A DNA stretch of 64,000 bases from Luzula sylvatica. Its lineage: Eukaryota; Streptophyta; Magnoliopsida; Poales; Juncaceae. Shown here in pieces: positions 1 through 11,206 of this stretch (position 1 is its first letter; the number at the start of each line of letters is the position of its first letter). The stretch is from assembly GCA_946800325.1 (NCBI GenBank), contig OX326957.1, positions 248,001 through 312,000 on the forward strand, written 5' to 3'. The notes under the pieces are model-generated. The model searched no databases and was not told the DNA's origin. It was given only the letters and a program-made list of their open reading frames with translations. A program made the translations under genes and the position numbers.

Positions 1-2170
1 ATAAGTAGCATGATTGGGTTTTTCCTCGTTTCTCTTCTCTTCGAATTCATACGAAGGCATGTCCAGCTCTCTCCTTCTTCCTCGTCGCCGGTCGCCACGA
101 TAAGGAAATCGTTCAAAACCTCCTCTCCCCTTCTTCCTCGTCGCTGGTCGCTCGATTGATGGGTTTATTACACTCAAGAACTTAAGGATTTGTCTGGTCG
201 ACCTAACTGGGCTTGGCGGTTCGAAGGTGGGTTCAATAATTTCAAGTAATGGTTTGATTTTGGTGATTAATTTGTTTATTTTTGGTGATTGATGCTTCAA
301 TTTTTATTTTTTCAATAGCTTCCTAATCCAGAAAAATTGGTCTTGGCGGTCGCATGATTGATGCTTTGATTTGGGCGATTCAGTATAACATTTCACCCCT
401 ATTTTATTCTCACTATTCTTCTTTTTGAAAATAATTTTTTTTTATTTGTTTTTTACTTCAATAGCTTTCTAATCCGGCAGATAGTGCGAACCCAAAATTA
501 TTTCAATGGCTATGCAAGGAAGAAATCAGGTTCGGTTTTATTTTAATTTTGAAATTTACTGTTCGATTATTTCTTATATGCAAGTGAAGCTCCAATTACA
601 ATGTCAAAGAAGTTTGGTCATTTCTGTTGTTTTAGTTTTTTTGAGTGATTTCATGAACATTGGAGATTTGGAAAAAATGTATGGAATGAAGGTTTTTCCA
701 ACAAGCTCACTTAAGATAGTCCAGAGAAATTGTAGGGAAAAATTGTATTGACATGTATTATGTATTGAATTTCTATGTGTACTGAATATGTGTATTGTGA
801 GATTGTATTGAATGTGCTAAACAGGTATTTCTACTAGTTTATGCGTGTACCAGTTTATGTATGGGCTTAACAGGTTATGTATTATTCTGCAGTTACCAAC
901 TTAATTACAAAATATTATAAATTTTGTCATTGAATTTTGAACAAAGTCATTATATTCTCAACAGATATATGTTATCATTTATATTATATATAAAGTATGA
1001 CATGGTACCTAATTTTTTTGTCATTCCATACAAATTTTCAACAAATTCAACACACATCCATATAGTTTCAACAAATTGATTACACATCCATTACAATTGA
1101 CATTCAAGACCCTTAAGCGTAACTAGTATCACCTTCAAACAAATTTATTCAACATATCTCGCATCTCATAAAATCATACAAACTATTAGAGCCAAGTAAT
1201 GTTCAGCACGAATGACCTCCAATCTCGCTATAACATCATTACCTTCTTGTACCAATACTGGGACAGCACTTATTATCGGTAATTGTTGCCAACTGAATGT
1301 GATGTACATCATTAGCATATTGTGTACGTAACACAGTCTGAATGCACTGCTGGAAAAATAAATAAACATCACAATTAAAGCCTAATAAAATAAAATAAAC
1401 CCCTAATTATATCATAATAAATTATTCAGCCCTAGAAATAACCTAATAGCTATAATTTTCTCCAATCATTCCTAATAAATCCTAAAATAGCTTAATGAAC
1501 CCTAATTACCCTCAATCAACCCATGATTCATCAAAACTATCCCCAATGCTTAAAGCATAGCCCTATTCGGCATCATAAAAGTTTAATTAATAGTTAAAAA
1601 CCTCAATTAAGATCCAATTCATCCAAAATCAGTCAATTTTGACAAAATTAATAAATGATCAATAAAATCAGCACACAATTCAACCGAAACTGAACAATTT
1701 CTACAAAAACTTAAAATGAATGCAATGCGGTCATGAATATATTAAAATAATTATTACCTCTGGCATTGGGCCATGTTAGCTGAAAGTAAAAATCGTCCAG
1801 AAATCCAGTTTTGGTCTCATCGCCACACCCTCAACACAAATGGAAGGATAGAGCCGTGGTGAGAGCTCCATAGATATACTTTTCTTCCGAGAGATCCAGT
1901 TTAGGTCACCTTTGAGAGCTTTAGACAGTTGGTCTGGGCATGGAGGCCGCTTGAGAGGAGCTCGCGAGAGGAAGGTAGAAGGCGAGTGGAGGTTTTGACA
2001 TAGAATGAAGTTTTGGACGTAGCTCTCATTCATTAACGGAAGTGGACGTTACAAGTTAACGAGAGCGTGTATTTGAAAAGTTGCACGAATCATGATGAAA
2101 ATCTGAGGGTTAAAAATCCTCAAGCAAAAAATTAGTACAACTTGTACAAGTTTTTTAGTTATTCTATATA
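1..2170. other. Intergenic, no gene recognised
   Basis: AT-rich sequence with no supported gene. Two similar pyrimidine-rich stretches near 60-100 and 120-155 share a cttcctcgtcgc core, so a short local duplication is likely. Short open frames at 506-751 (+), 1166-1372 (-) and 1776-2033 (-) have no recognisable domain and no convincing splice context. Decayed transposon sequence is the most likely content, but I cannot name a family. Confidence 0.5.
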
Positions 2171-2389
2171 TATATATACCCATGTATGATTTACCAAGAC
2201 CTTCTCACTCTCAGAGTCAGAGCCCCCCCTCCCCCACTCGCCCCCACTGTCCCCAGACCCGACCCGCGAAGCCACGACCCCAACCCCACCACCTCTGACG
2301 CACCTCCACCGGTCGGACCCCACCGGACTCCAATTTTATCGATTTTCTTTCAATTTCTTCGTTGTTCTTCGATTTTTCAGCAATTGCAG

Positions 2390-2830
2390 CAGTTTTCAGC
2401 GATTTGCAGGTAATTTTCAGCAATTTCCAGCGATTCCCAGCATTTTCTGTGAATTTCATCATATTTTCTGCGAATTTCAGGGATTTTCTGCGAATTTCAG
2501 GGCTTTCCAGCGATTTCCAGCGGTTTGCAGCATTTTTTGTGAATTTCAGGATATTTTCTGCGAATTTCAGGGCTTTTCTGCGATTTTCAGGGCTTTCCAG
2601 CGATTTCCAGCGGTTTGCAGCATTTTTTGTGAATTTCGGGATATTTTCTGCGAATTTCCGGGCTTTTCTGCGATTTTCAGGGGCTTTTCAGCGATTTCCA
2701 GCGGTTTGCAACATTTTTTCTGCAATTTCAGCATATTTTCTGCGAATTTCAGGGCTTTTCTGCGAATTTCAAGGTTTTTTTTGCGAATTTGAGCTTATTT
2801 TCTGCGATTTTCAGGTCATTTTCTGCTAAT
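2390..2830 (+). repeat. Degenerate minisatellite, about 18-20 bp units in about 100 bp higher-order units
   Basis: The words cagcgatttccagcgg, tttgcagcattttt and tctgcgaatttcaggg recur in the same order. They form roughly 100-bp blocks built from shorter units of about 18-20 bp. The block stays open in one frame and would encode a Phe/Ser/Arg-rich repeat, but this follows from the repeat lacking stops and is not evidence of a gene. A C-rich stretch at 2220-2330 precedes it. Confidence 0.7.
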
Positions 2831-3284
2831 TTCAGCCAATTCTCAACGAATTTGAATCAATTTTTTGCGATTATGTCTCGTCTTTTTGTTCGCCTAAAGC
2901 CCCCAAAACTCTAGGACCGGGCCTGGCCACGTCAGCATTTGTATTCCAAAATTGGTTATTAATTGCACTCCTAGATTATAATGTCTTTTCATGGACAATT
3001 TCACATCTGTGAAAAAGGAAAAGGACGTATATATTGAATCTTCTCTTCACATTTGGGTTTCTAAGTTTTGCCGGATTTTTTTTTTATTCCAAAACATTTA
3101 GTGAGATTTGGGTTTCTTTTTACTCCTAGATTATATTGTATTCCAAAACATGTTATTACTTGCACGTCCGCATTTAGTTTTTCTTTTTACTCTCAGTTTT
3201 GCCGGATTTCTAAGTTTTGGGTTTCTTTTGAATTTTCAATTTGTTGTTTTTGAGCCTGATATGTCATATGTTGGATTTCTTTAG

Positions 3285-3514
3285 GGGGTGTTTGGAGGTA
3301 AGAATTTCAAGTGGAATTATCATCTTAAGATCCAACAAATTGAAATTTTTTGTTTGGACATCTTTTAAATGTGGAATTTACAAATGAGAGTAAATATTTT
3401 TCCTTACAAAACCTACAAAGTGTAATTCTCCAAATATCTAGAGTGCCAAGATGATGGAAAATTTTAAAGCTAGTAAAATGCATGCTAATTAAGTTTGGGT
3501 CTTAACAATAATAA

Positions 3515-3564
<50 letters not shown>

Positions 3565-3585
3565 GTAATAATAATATATTATTAC

Positions 3586-3616
<31 letters not shown>

Positions 3617-4705
3617 TTAATATAATTATAAGATCCATAAAATAAATATAATATATAATAATACAACAATGCATTTAAATTTTATAAGTTACAATATTAA
3701 AATAATTTTAAATATTATTACAATAACATAATAATTATAATAATATAATAATTATATTATAATATTACTAATATATTGAAGTGGGGTAAAAGGTTATAAT
3801 TACAGAATAATTATATAATAGTTATTAAATATATTAATATAATATTATATATCATTATAATATATAATATATAATAATTAATATACATAATAATTAAATT
3901 ATGTATATATAATTAAATAATATAATAATCTGTTTTATTTATTATATATTTAATTATTAATCAATATAATTAATATTATAACAAAATAATTATTTTAATT
4001 ATAATATATATTAATAGATAAAATATAATATTATAATAACATAGAAGTACATTTAATATTTTTATATTATTATTATATAATTGCTAATATTATTATATTA
4101 AAATAATAAAATAATTATATGAATTAAAATATATATTATTTGATAAAATATAATATTATAATAATATAAAGGTATGTTTAATATTTTTATATTAATAATA
4201 TAATATATTGTATGCACATAATATAATATTATTTAAAATTAGAATGCCGAGATCGGATAAAATTGATATACGTAAATTATTGTATAATAATACTATTATT
4301 ACTTTATAAACATATACTTAATACAATAATTTCTAATAACTATTTTATAATAAACAAATTATATTATAATTATTATATTCATATAATTAATATAATATAT
4401 TATATTATTATTTATATGTTATTACATGGCTAAAATAAATATTATAATAATTACATAAAGTACATTTACTATATATTTAAAAACTATACTTATTATTTTT
4501 TTTTATCAAATTTAATTAAACATAATTTTTATATTTTAAATAACAAAATTTCAAAAAAAAAATTAACAACCAAACAAAGAATTATACTTTCCAGCATCTT
4601 CTAATTTGGACATCCAATCAAACTGTGAAATTATTAATTCCAGAACTTTTTACTCCTCCACCTTATAATCCAATTCCATTCTACTAATCCCGCTTGCCAA
4701 ACGGC
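3285..4705. repeat. AT-rich block with possible weak terminal inverted repeats
   Basis: The block opens with GGGGGTGTTTGG at about 3283-3294 and closes with CCAAACGGCCC near 4696, a loose inverted match. Inside are a (TAA)n run next to a (TTA)n run at about 3508-3617, which could fold on itself, and over 1 kb of ATAATA-type low-complexity DNA. I found no matching target-site duplication, so a TIR element is only a possibility. No coding potential is seen. Confidence 0.35.
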
Positions 4706-5195
4706 CCGTAGTGAGATTTGGGTTAGGGTTTCGTGCTTGCAATGGGAGGCAGAACAATCATTCATGATGGTGGTTTCGAACTCTGTAATTAATTGAAAAT
4801 TGTAAGTACATGCAAGAAAAAGCTCACTGCTTTGAACAAAGAGAGGTAATGAAAATCTAATTTCGAACAAGATTTGGTACAATTATTTGGGGTTTATGGT
4901 TTGTATTCACAATTTTGTGTACAAATAGATTATAGAGACAAGAGGGCTTGAGTGATTCACTTCTTCTAGCGAATTTTTTCTGTTTTCTCTATGTATTTTT
5001 CACTTTTCTTTTATTAATATTTTTCTAACTATTCTATTATACCACATCCTTAATTAATAATAAAATATTTCATTTCCAACTTTTGCACCACCGGAGAAAT
5101 ATGAGAAGCATAGCAATGAAAAAAGCAATTGGTACCATGCCTGATCCGGGATCATTGGTACATGCATTCGAGACCTTCAATTGATCAAAAAGGAA
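4706..5195. other. Intergenic flank of the hAT element
   Basis: No gene is recognised. The word gtgagatttgggtt near 4710 also occurs near 3101, on the other side of the AT-rich block, suggesting a local duplication. The sequence runs directly into the 8-bp duplicated target site of the hAT element. Confidence 0.4.
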
Positions 5196-5203
5196 GAAAA
5201 AAG
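5196..5203. repeat. hAT target-site duplication, left copy
   Basis: GAAAAAAG, identical to 7602-7609 on the other side of the element. Eight base pairs is the hallmark hAT duplication. Confidence 0.9.
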
Positions 5204-5469
5204 CATGGTTCTGAATATCGGTATCGAAATCGGACTCGGTCGGGTCTGGAGACTCGGGACTCGGCCGACTCGGACAAGACTCGGGCGAGTCAAAAAAAAA
5301 AATCGGACGGTTAGTAAAAAAATCGGAAAAAATAGAAAAAAAAATAATTAAAAATATATATATATATATATATAAACATTCATAAACATGATACACACTA
5401 ATTGAACTCATAAAAAAAAGTACATTATTTGACCAACATTACATAACAAAATTACTACATTAAAAAATT

Positions 5470-6726
5470 TTACTGCCAAAAACTGTGACGAACGGGTTGC
5501 ATTGTGTAATTATCATCCTCATATTGATTATGAGGAGGTAAATACATTTGTAAATTTGTATTGTCGAAAATGTTCATCATTGAGTCGAAGGGTGAGCGAT
5601 TTTCTTGTTGTTCGTTACCAACATAAGGATCGAAATAGTTTTGTGAATAACTAGATCCCTCACTATATGTGGTACCATAATTTGTGAGGTTCATTTGCAT
5701 ATCGGGATTGTCTTCCCCTTGCCTAACCCGATCTCTTTCATACAAACTTGTGAGCCTCACATTGCGGCGTGTACCATGTCCATGATTCCCTCTAACCAGA
5801 TTGGGAATATTATCATATTCTCTTATTACTTCTACATCAGGACACGGAACTGTATCATTACCGCCAGAATCGCCATTGCTGGGATCATTACTACTACTTG
5901 TCGATTCTTCTTTATCGGATGAACAATCGGTCAACCACTCGGAATTATCTCTATCGTCGAGTACACGATCTTCTGTTTCTCTGATCCATGGTTGTAACGG
6001 ATCATCATCGTGGAATATCTCATCCAGATCAATTAATTTCTCAGTCTGACGTCTCCTTAGATTTCTTTCTCTAAGCCTCATGTTATAATGACAAAACACA
6101 AGGTGCATAAGCCTATCCATTTTCAACCTATTTCTCGGTCTTGTATGGATCAAGGTAAATGTGGTCCAATTTCTCTCACAGTTAGAAGCAGACACATTTT
6201 GGCTTAAAATTCGAGCTGCGATTGGGGCTAGGTTTGGGCATTCTTCTCGGCCATATATACTCCACCATTCGGCCGGAGTGCAGAGTTTAATTTCTCTCAC
6301 AGCACGCATTGATGCAGAGCGTGCAACACCACTTGACTGGCCTGGACCCGAATATCCCCTTCCCGCATTATATTCTTGCTCCCTATAACTATCTCTACTC
6401 TCGCGCATTACTCTTTGGAGCTCTTCGTCTGAATTATTTTCTTCATCGGAAGGAACGTCGACTCGTGTTAGTTCTTCTTCTATTACGACTCCTCTTGCTT
6501 TTTTTGATTTGGCTTGAACTTTTTTGCCCCGTACGTATTCATTCATCTCTTTTCTAATTTGTGCTGAAACTTTAGGACAAGCTGAAACATTGCCACTAAT
6601 GTATGTCAAATGTTCTTTGCCTCGAGACACTCCTCCATGAATTATTTTTTTACAATGTAGACATTTGACGGTTCCTTTATTTTTTTCACACCATTCTAAA
6701 TGATTCCATCCTAGATCTTTTGGCAT
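5470..6726 (-). CDS. hAT transposase-derived protein: BED zinc finger fused to hAT dimerisation domain, core missing
   Basis: This is an intact 418-codon single-exon frame. Residues about 8-55 form a BED-type zinc finger (the CLHC pair, then KEHL and ACPKV). A basic linker follows. From about residue 145 the sequence resumes with CTPAEWW and ILSQNVSASNCERNW, the conserved hAT C-terminal dimerisation region, then HYNMRLRERN. In full-length plant hAT transposases a region of several hundred residues holding DUF659 and the RNase-H-like DDE core lies between these parts. Here it is absent, yet the two ends are joined in frame with no stop. The acidic, Asn/Ser-rich tail is typical of these proteins. 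It should bind DNA and dimerise but not catalyse. It could be a decaying copy, or a repressor-like derivative; expression data would decide. Confidence 0.88.
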   Translation of the reverse strand: MPKDLGWNHLEWCEKNKGTVKCLHCKKIIHGGVSRGKEHLTYISGNVSACPKVSAQIRKEMNEYVRGKKVQAKSKKARGVVIEEELTRVDVPSDEENNSDEELQRVMRESRDSYREQEYNAGRGYSGPGQSSGVARSASMRAVREIKLCTPAEWWSIYGREECPNLAPIAARILSQNVSASNCERNWTTFTLIHTRPRNRLKMDRLMHLVFCHYNMRLRERNLRRRQTEKLIDLDEIFHDDDPLQPWIRETEDRVLDDRDNSEWLTDCSSDKEESTSSSNDPSNGDSGGNDTVPCPDVEVIREYDNIPNLVRGNHGHGTRRNVRLTSLYERDRVRQGEDNPDMQMNLTNYGTTYSEGSSYSQNYFDPYVGNEQQENRSPFDSMMNIFDNTNLQMYLPPHNQYEDDNYTMQPVRHSFWQ

Positions 6727-6880
6727 GTTTGTAGGAGAGAATTTGTGAAAGGGTAAGAAATATTGTGTGAGATAAGGGAGACTAAGAAATAGCTCTGTGA
6801 AAGAAGTTGATAAATTTTGAAGGAATTGAATGAATGAATGAATGAAAGTCCAAGGGAGTATTTTATAGTGTGTGTGAAGT

Positions 6881-7203
6881 AGCCTTGATCAAAGAGTATG
6901 CATTACAGATAGTGTGCATGTGATCACTTTATTTCAATTCATACTCATATAATTACAAAGTAGCCTTGATTATGCATTACAGATAGTGTGCATGTGAATG
7001 TGATCACTTTATTTCAATTCATACTCATATAATTTACAAAGTAGCCTTGACCAAAGAGTATGCATTACTATAGTGTGCATGTGATCACTTTATTTCAATT
7101 CATACTCATATAATTACAAAGTTGCCTTGATCAAAGAGTATGCATTACGGATAGACAATAGACATCACGTTATTTGAATTCATAGACTCATATAATTACA
7201 AAG
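6881..7203. repeat. Four about 81-bp subterminal tandem repeats inside the hAT element
   Basis: The word GCCTTGA recurs at about 6882, 6963, 7044 and 7124, giving periods of 81, 81 and 80 bp. Each unit carries tgcattac and gtgatcactttatttc except the diverged last one. The array lies upstream of the transposase-like gene (minus strand), where hAT elements often carry transposase-binding subterminal repeats. A binding role is inference. Confidence 0.8.
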
Positions 7204-7601
7204 TTACAAAGAGCCTTTAAGAAACATTGTTTTGACGTGATACTGTATATGTTTTTTTTTCAAAGAGTCTTTAAAATAGTGTGCATTACAGATAGTGTGC
7301 ATGTTTTTTTTTCAAAGTTACAAAGAGTCTTTACAAAGTTACATAGAGTAATAATATACAAATATTACAAAAGAGTGCAATTTTTTGTAATTTTTTCGAA
7401 GTTACAAAATGAGAATAACAAATAGAAACATACATCATAATATTGATAGATTCATATAGTATATTCTTAAAAAAAAAAAAAAAAAAAAAAAAAATTCGGA
7501 TACTCGGATCCGATTTTATCGGCCCAAAATCGGCTCGGAGGCCCCCGAGTCCGAGAATATCGGCCGAGTTTTTTTTATCTCGGCCGATATTATGAACCAT
7601 G

Positions 7602-7609
7602 GAAAAAAG
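7602..7609. repeat. hAT target-site duplication, right copy
   Basis: GAAAAAAG, matching 5196-5203. Confidence 0.9.
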
Positions 7610-8891
7610 TGAGAAAAATGGTGAAGAAGAAGAAGAAAGCCAACCGATAACAAATTGAGTTCAGTTCCTCTCTCTTCTTCAACTGAATTCATTTATTTTG
7701 CTGGATTAGAGAGAGATGATACTTCGAAGCTTCATTCTTCCCCGGACAGCAATACAAATAGGTATGTACGTTTAATTTTTCCTACTTTCGACGTATATTC
7801 ATTAATCTCAGATTTTATGTTTTCTAGAGTTTATGATAATTATTATTTTATTTTTAATAGGTTTTTCAGATCAAGCTAGGAAAGCGGAACAGAACTACTG
7901 GTGGAGCACGCAGAAGCAGCAAAAGAATGTAAGATCCAATTTTGTTTTGCGATTTTCGATATTGCAGGGGCCTTTTGCAAATTCTACATTGTTTATTTAG
8001 TTAAGTTTAATTTAACTTATCAGGGATCTGATTCGTTGAAGAGTCCTAATAGCAAGCTAAAGGCAACAAATCTCCATCCATTCAAATTGCGTACGGTGGT
8101 AATTTATTATTTGTTTTTGCATTTCTGTACATAAATTGTGAATCCAAGTTCCCCAAATTTGAGATTAATTGTGATGTTATGTTAATTAATGCAGGAAGAA
8201 GGCTTGAACAAAGTAAAGAAATTAATCAAAAAGGAGATGCATCTAAGATTAGATATGAAAAATACCATTATTAAGTGAAACAAACACTATAAAATTGACT
8301 TCAAATTGCTTGGCGATCCATATTATTATTATGAAAACTATTTTTTCGTTAATTTCCAAAATTTCCTTTGATTTTATTCCCAGGGTATTGTCAGTGAAGA
8401 TATGGTCCCTTTCACTAGCATGAACCAGGTATTAATAATTGCTCTATAGGTCCAACATATAACAGGTAGAAATTGTTTCGTTATGTAAATTAATTATGAA
8501 CCAAAATCGAAACACAAAACATATTTTTGTGGTTTTTGTGTTTTCCATATATCTTTGGCGTTTATTGATGTTAATATGTGTAAAACAGGATCATAATTAG
8601 CATAATTAAAAAAGAGTTTGGATGCCCTTCTTATTTGTGGAATTTTGCATATCTTGCAGTCCGGGTAAAACATCTTAATTGCATATTATAATTATTATTT
8701 ATATATCAAATTTCTTAGCTTTTGGATTTTTTCTTCTTTTTAATTTTTTCTTTTGAAATTTCGTCTATTTATTTCATGCATGTGCAGGAATTAGATCCAT
8801 ATGCTTGAATCATCACCCTGACTTGAAATGGTAAGGAGCTTAAATTCTCTATCGATTGTACTATTCAAACAATCAAATTTCTTGTTTGCAG
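7610..8891 (+). pseudogene. Exon-like fragments of an unidentified gene
   Basis: Several short stretches look like exons with plausible splice borders: about 7650-7761 ending before GTATGT, about 7870-7927 after an AG, about 8023-8097, and 8383-8429 bounded by CCCAG and GTATTA. Their conceptual peptides include Ser-rich and Lys/Arg-rich pieces, but I cannot join them into one continuous frame and recognise no family. The hAT insertion sits immediately upstream. This may be a gene remnant broken by transposition, or non-coding transcript sequence. Little more can be supported. Confidence 0.25.
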
Positions 8892-9224
8892 TATTTTATT
8901 GAAAAAAGTACATTTTTGCCCCCCGAACTTGTCAAAAATGTCCACTTTGCCCCCCCCCTCTCTACTAAAAGTTGCAACTTTTTACCCTCCGAACATTCAA
9001 ACTTTGTGCACATTACCCCCTCCGTCAATTTTCTGTTAAAATCTCGGTTAAGGAATGATGTAGTTGGATTACATGGCAAAAAAAAAGATTATTTATATGA
9101 CACCTCATTAAAACCCCAAACCGGCCCGTTTTTATCCAAATCCGACCCGATCTCATAAAAATCCCAAACCCAACCCGCTAAACCCAAACCCGACCCGCAA
9201 CCCAACCCGAGCTATCTCAAAAGC

Positions 9225-9460
9225 CCCTTCTCTCTCTCTCGCCAGCTCTCAAAAGCCCCAAACCCTTCTGCAGCTCTCGCCAGCTCTCTCTCTCTCTCTC
9301 CCTCTCTCTCTCTCTCTCTCGCCCCTTCTCTTTGTCTCTCTCTCTCGCCAGCTCTTTCTCTCTCGCCCTAGGGTTCATTACAGCTCTTCAACAGGTCTTC
9401 GTCTTTGTCGCTTCTAAAAAAGTACTCTCTCACTCTCTCTGACTCTCTCTCTCTATGAAA
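9225..9460. repeat. CT-rich microsatellite inside the MULE
   Basis: Long CTCTCT runs are interrupted by CGCCAGCT and related words. A mirrored GA-rich stretch at about 11395-11590 on the other side suggests it belongs to the inner part of the inverted ends. Confidence 0.7.
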
Positions 9461-9469
9461 CTATCTATT

Positions 9470-10030
9470 AGGTTAATTTAGGGTTAAAATAACAGTAATT
9501 AGGTTCAATTAGGGTTAAATTAACAGTAATTAGGTTCAATTAGGGTTAAATTAACAGTAATTAGGTTCAATTAGGGTTAAATTAGTGTTAATTTCAGCTA
9601 AATTTGAATTCAATTACTGTTAATTCAAATTAGGGTTCGGTAATTGAAACTGTCTATTAGGGTTCCGCAATTTCAAGTCAATTAGGGTTCAGCAATTTCA
9701 AGTCAATTAGGGTTCGGCAAAAGAAAGATTTTATGTTAATTAGGGTTCATCAATTAGGGTTCATCAATTAGGGTTCAGCAAATTAGGGTTCAGCAATTTA
9801 TACTGTTAATTAGGGTTCAATTTCAAATTTATTCTCTCATTTTAACATAATGAGAGTTTAAATTAAATTAAACTGCTAATTTCAATTAGGGTTCAATTTC
9901 ACTGTTAAAATTAATCTCTCATTTTAACAGTTTAATTAGGGTTCAACAATTTAATCTCTTATTTTAACAGCAATTTATACTCTTAATTAGGGTTCAGCAA
10001 AAAAGAAGAGATTAAACTATTAGGGTTCAG
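9470..10030. repeat. Imperfect minisatellite of AATTAGGGTTCA-type units
   Basis: The words AATTAGGGTT, CAACAATTT and TTAACAGTAATTAGG are repeated many times with irregular spacing inside the MULE. The TTAGGG word resembles a telomere unit, but the spacing is irregular and the plant telomere unit is TTTAGGG, so this is an internal repeat. Confidence 0.7.
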
Positions 10031-10169
10031 CAAGTTTGTGGTTTCTCACGATCGACATTCAAGAAGTATGGTTCGTTGAAAGAAGCCGAGATTGCTTGGT
10101 TCCGGTACATGAATGGGAACTTTCAACCCAAAGTGGAAATGCACGAGAAAGAAGCCGAGGTGAATAAAG
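10031..10169 (+). pseudogene. Possible captured exon with viroplasmin-like (RNase H1 N-terminal type) peptide
   Basis: After an AG at 10029-10030 one frame reads V-C-G-F-S-R-S-T-F-K-K-Y, then GSLKEAEIAWF, and ends at a good donor (AAG before GTAAATT). The pattern of an aromatic-rich GF..S.FKKY followed by a short helix with EAE..W resembles the small viroplasmin domain found at the N terminus of plant RNase H1-like proteins. It is isolated: no further exons of that gene were found in the element. This would fit exon capture by the MULE. The assignment rests on a short pattern and is tentative. Confidence 0.35.
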
Positions 10170-10663
10170 GTAAATTGTTTATCTTTGGAGCGATGTTTCT
10201 TATTACATTAATTGTAATCTTCAAGTATATGTGATGTTTCAATTTGTATGTTTGATTGTATGTTTGATTGTATGTTATTTATGTTTGTATGTTTGAATTG
10301 TATGTTTGATTGTATGTTATTTATGTTTGTATGTTTCAATTTGATTGTATTTTCAATTTGATTGTATGCTAATTTGATTGTATGTTAGTTTGATGAATTG
10401 TATGTTTGAGAGTATATCCAGAGAGTATATATCAAATATGCCATGTTCACCTTCGACAACAAAGAGGTAATTTGATTGTATGTTAATTTCCAGAGAGGTA
10501 ATTCGACAAACACAATGAAGAGGTTCAACATACAAACAACAAAGAGCTAATTCAAACATACAAACATAAAGAGGTTCAACATACAAACAACATAAAATTG
10601 GTTCAACATAAAGAGTTAATTTCATAATTCATCACACTACATAATTCATCATAACATAAAGAG

Positions 10664-11206
10664 CTAACTTTGGGGATCATTTGAAGATTGTCCCGAGGAA
10701 GGAGTTCTCGCGGAAGAGGGCGCCTACATATAGTAATAAACATTGTAAATTGCAATTTTTTAACCCAATTTACAAAATCTAAATATTGCAAAATTTGATT
10801 ACCTTTGGACAAGTGGCTCGATTATGACCCGAAGCACCGGAATACATCATTCCAATATGAAATTCGGGTAAACTTGCGTTTGTTGATTCGCTTTCAAATT
10901 GTTCACAATCGAAGGGTTCTTGGGTTTCTTCATCACTACTTTCATCACTCGAATAAGAAAATTCGCTCTCTTCATTCAATTCGTTCCAATCCAATTGTTC
11001 AAAATCGGGACGCATATCGAGAGGCGGTTCCGCTTGAACAATCCAATTCACTCCATCAAATTGCGATGGCTCACTATCTACAAAAAATTGGATCAATTTG
11101 AAATTAATTGGTTCGAATTAAAATTAATTGAATCAATTTGAAATTAATTGGATCAATTTAACTCACCCGACGAGTTACGAGGATTTACGGTTTCTTCGGA
11201 GTTCAT
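10664..11206 (-). CDS. MULE-internal 124-residue acidic protein with degenerate zinc-knuckle tail
   Basis: Three exons on the minus strand join cleanly: 11206-11167, 11077-10803 and 10723-10664, with GT-AG introns and consistent phase. The product starts MNSEETVNPRNSSG, has a long acidic and Ser-rich middle (about residues 45-80), and near residue 97 carries GASGHNRATCPK, the second half of a CCHC zinc knuckle of the type found at the C terminus of plant MULE transposases. The first cysteines are replaced by M-M-Y-S, so zinc binding is doubtful. A short Ser/Pro-rich tail ends the protein. It may be a deleted transposase derivative or a captured gene end. The clean splicing suggests it was transcribed at least recently. 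Confidence 0.55.

Larger units (their letters stand above)
5204..7601 (-). mobile_element. hAT-superfamily DNA transposon, internally deleted
   Basis: Both ends are defined. The left end starts CATGGTTC and the inverted right end reads CATGGTTC followed by a nearly identical stretch; 16 of the first 18 bases match. The element is flanked by the same 8 bp, GAAAAAAG, at 5196-5203 and 7602-7609, the target-site duplication length of hAT elements. Both ends carry GC-rich subterminal copies of TCGGCCGA/GACTCGG-type words. The single gene inside (5470-6726, minus) has BED-finger and dimerisation regions but no catalytic core, so the element should be non-autonomous. A poly(A/T) run lies at about 7470-7493 near the right end. 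Confidence 0.93.

Noticed and set aside
2362..2829. 155-codon Phe-rich open frame
   Set aside because: A translation of a degenerate minisatellite with no domain; repeats explain the open frame.
3285..4705. A Harbinger-type transposon
   Set aside because: The ends are only loosely inverted and no TWA duplication is found; kept as a low-confidence repeat only.
9470..10030. TTAGGG-containing repeats suggesting an interstitial telomere
   Set aside because: Spacing is irregular, units are longer than six bases, and the plant telomere repeat is TTTAGGG. It lies inside the MULE.
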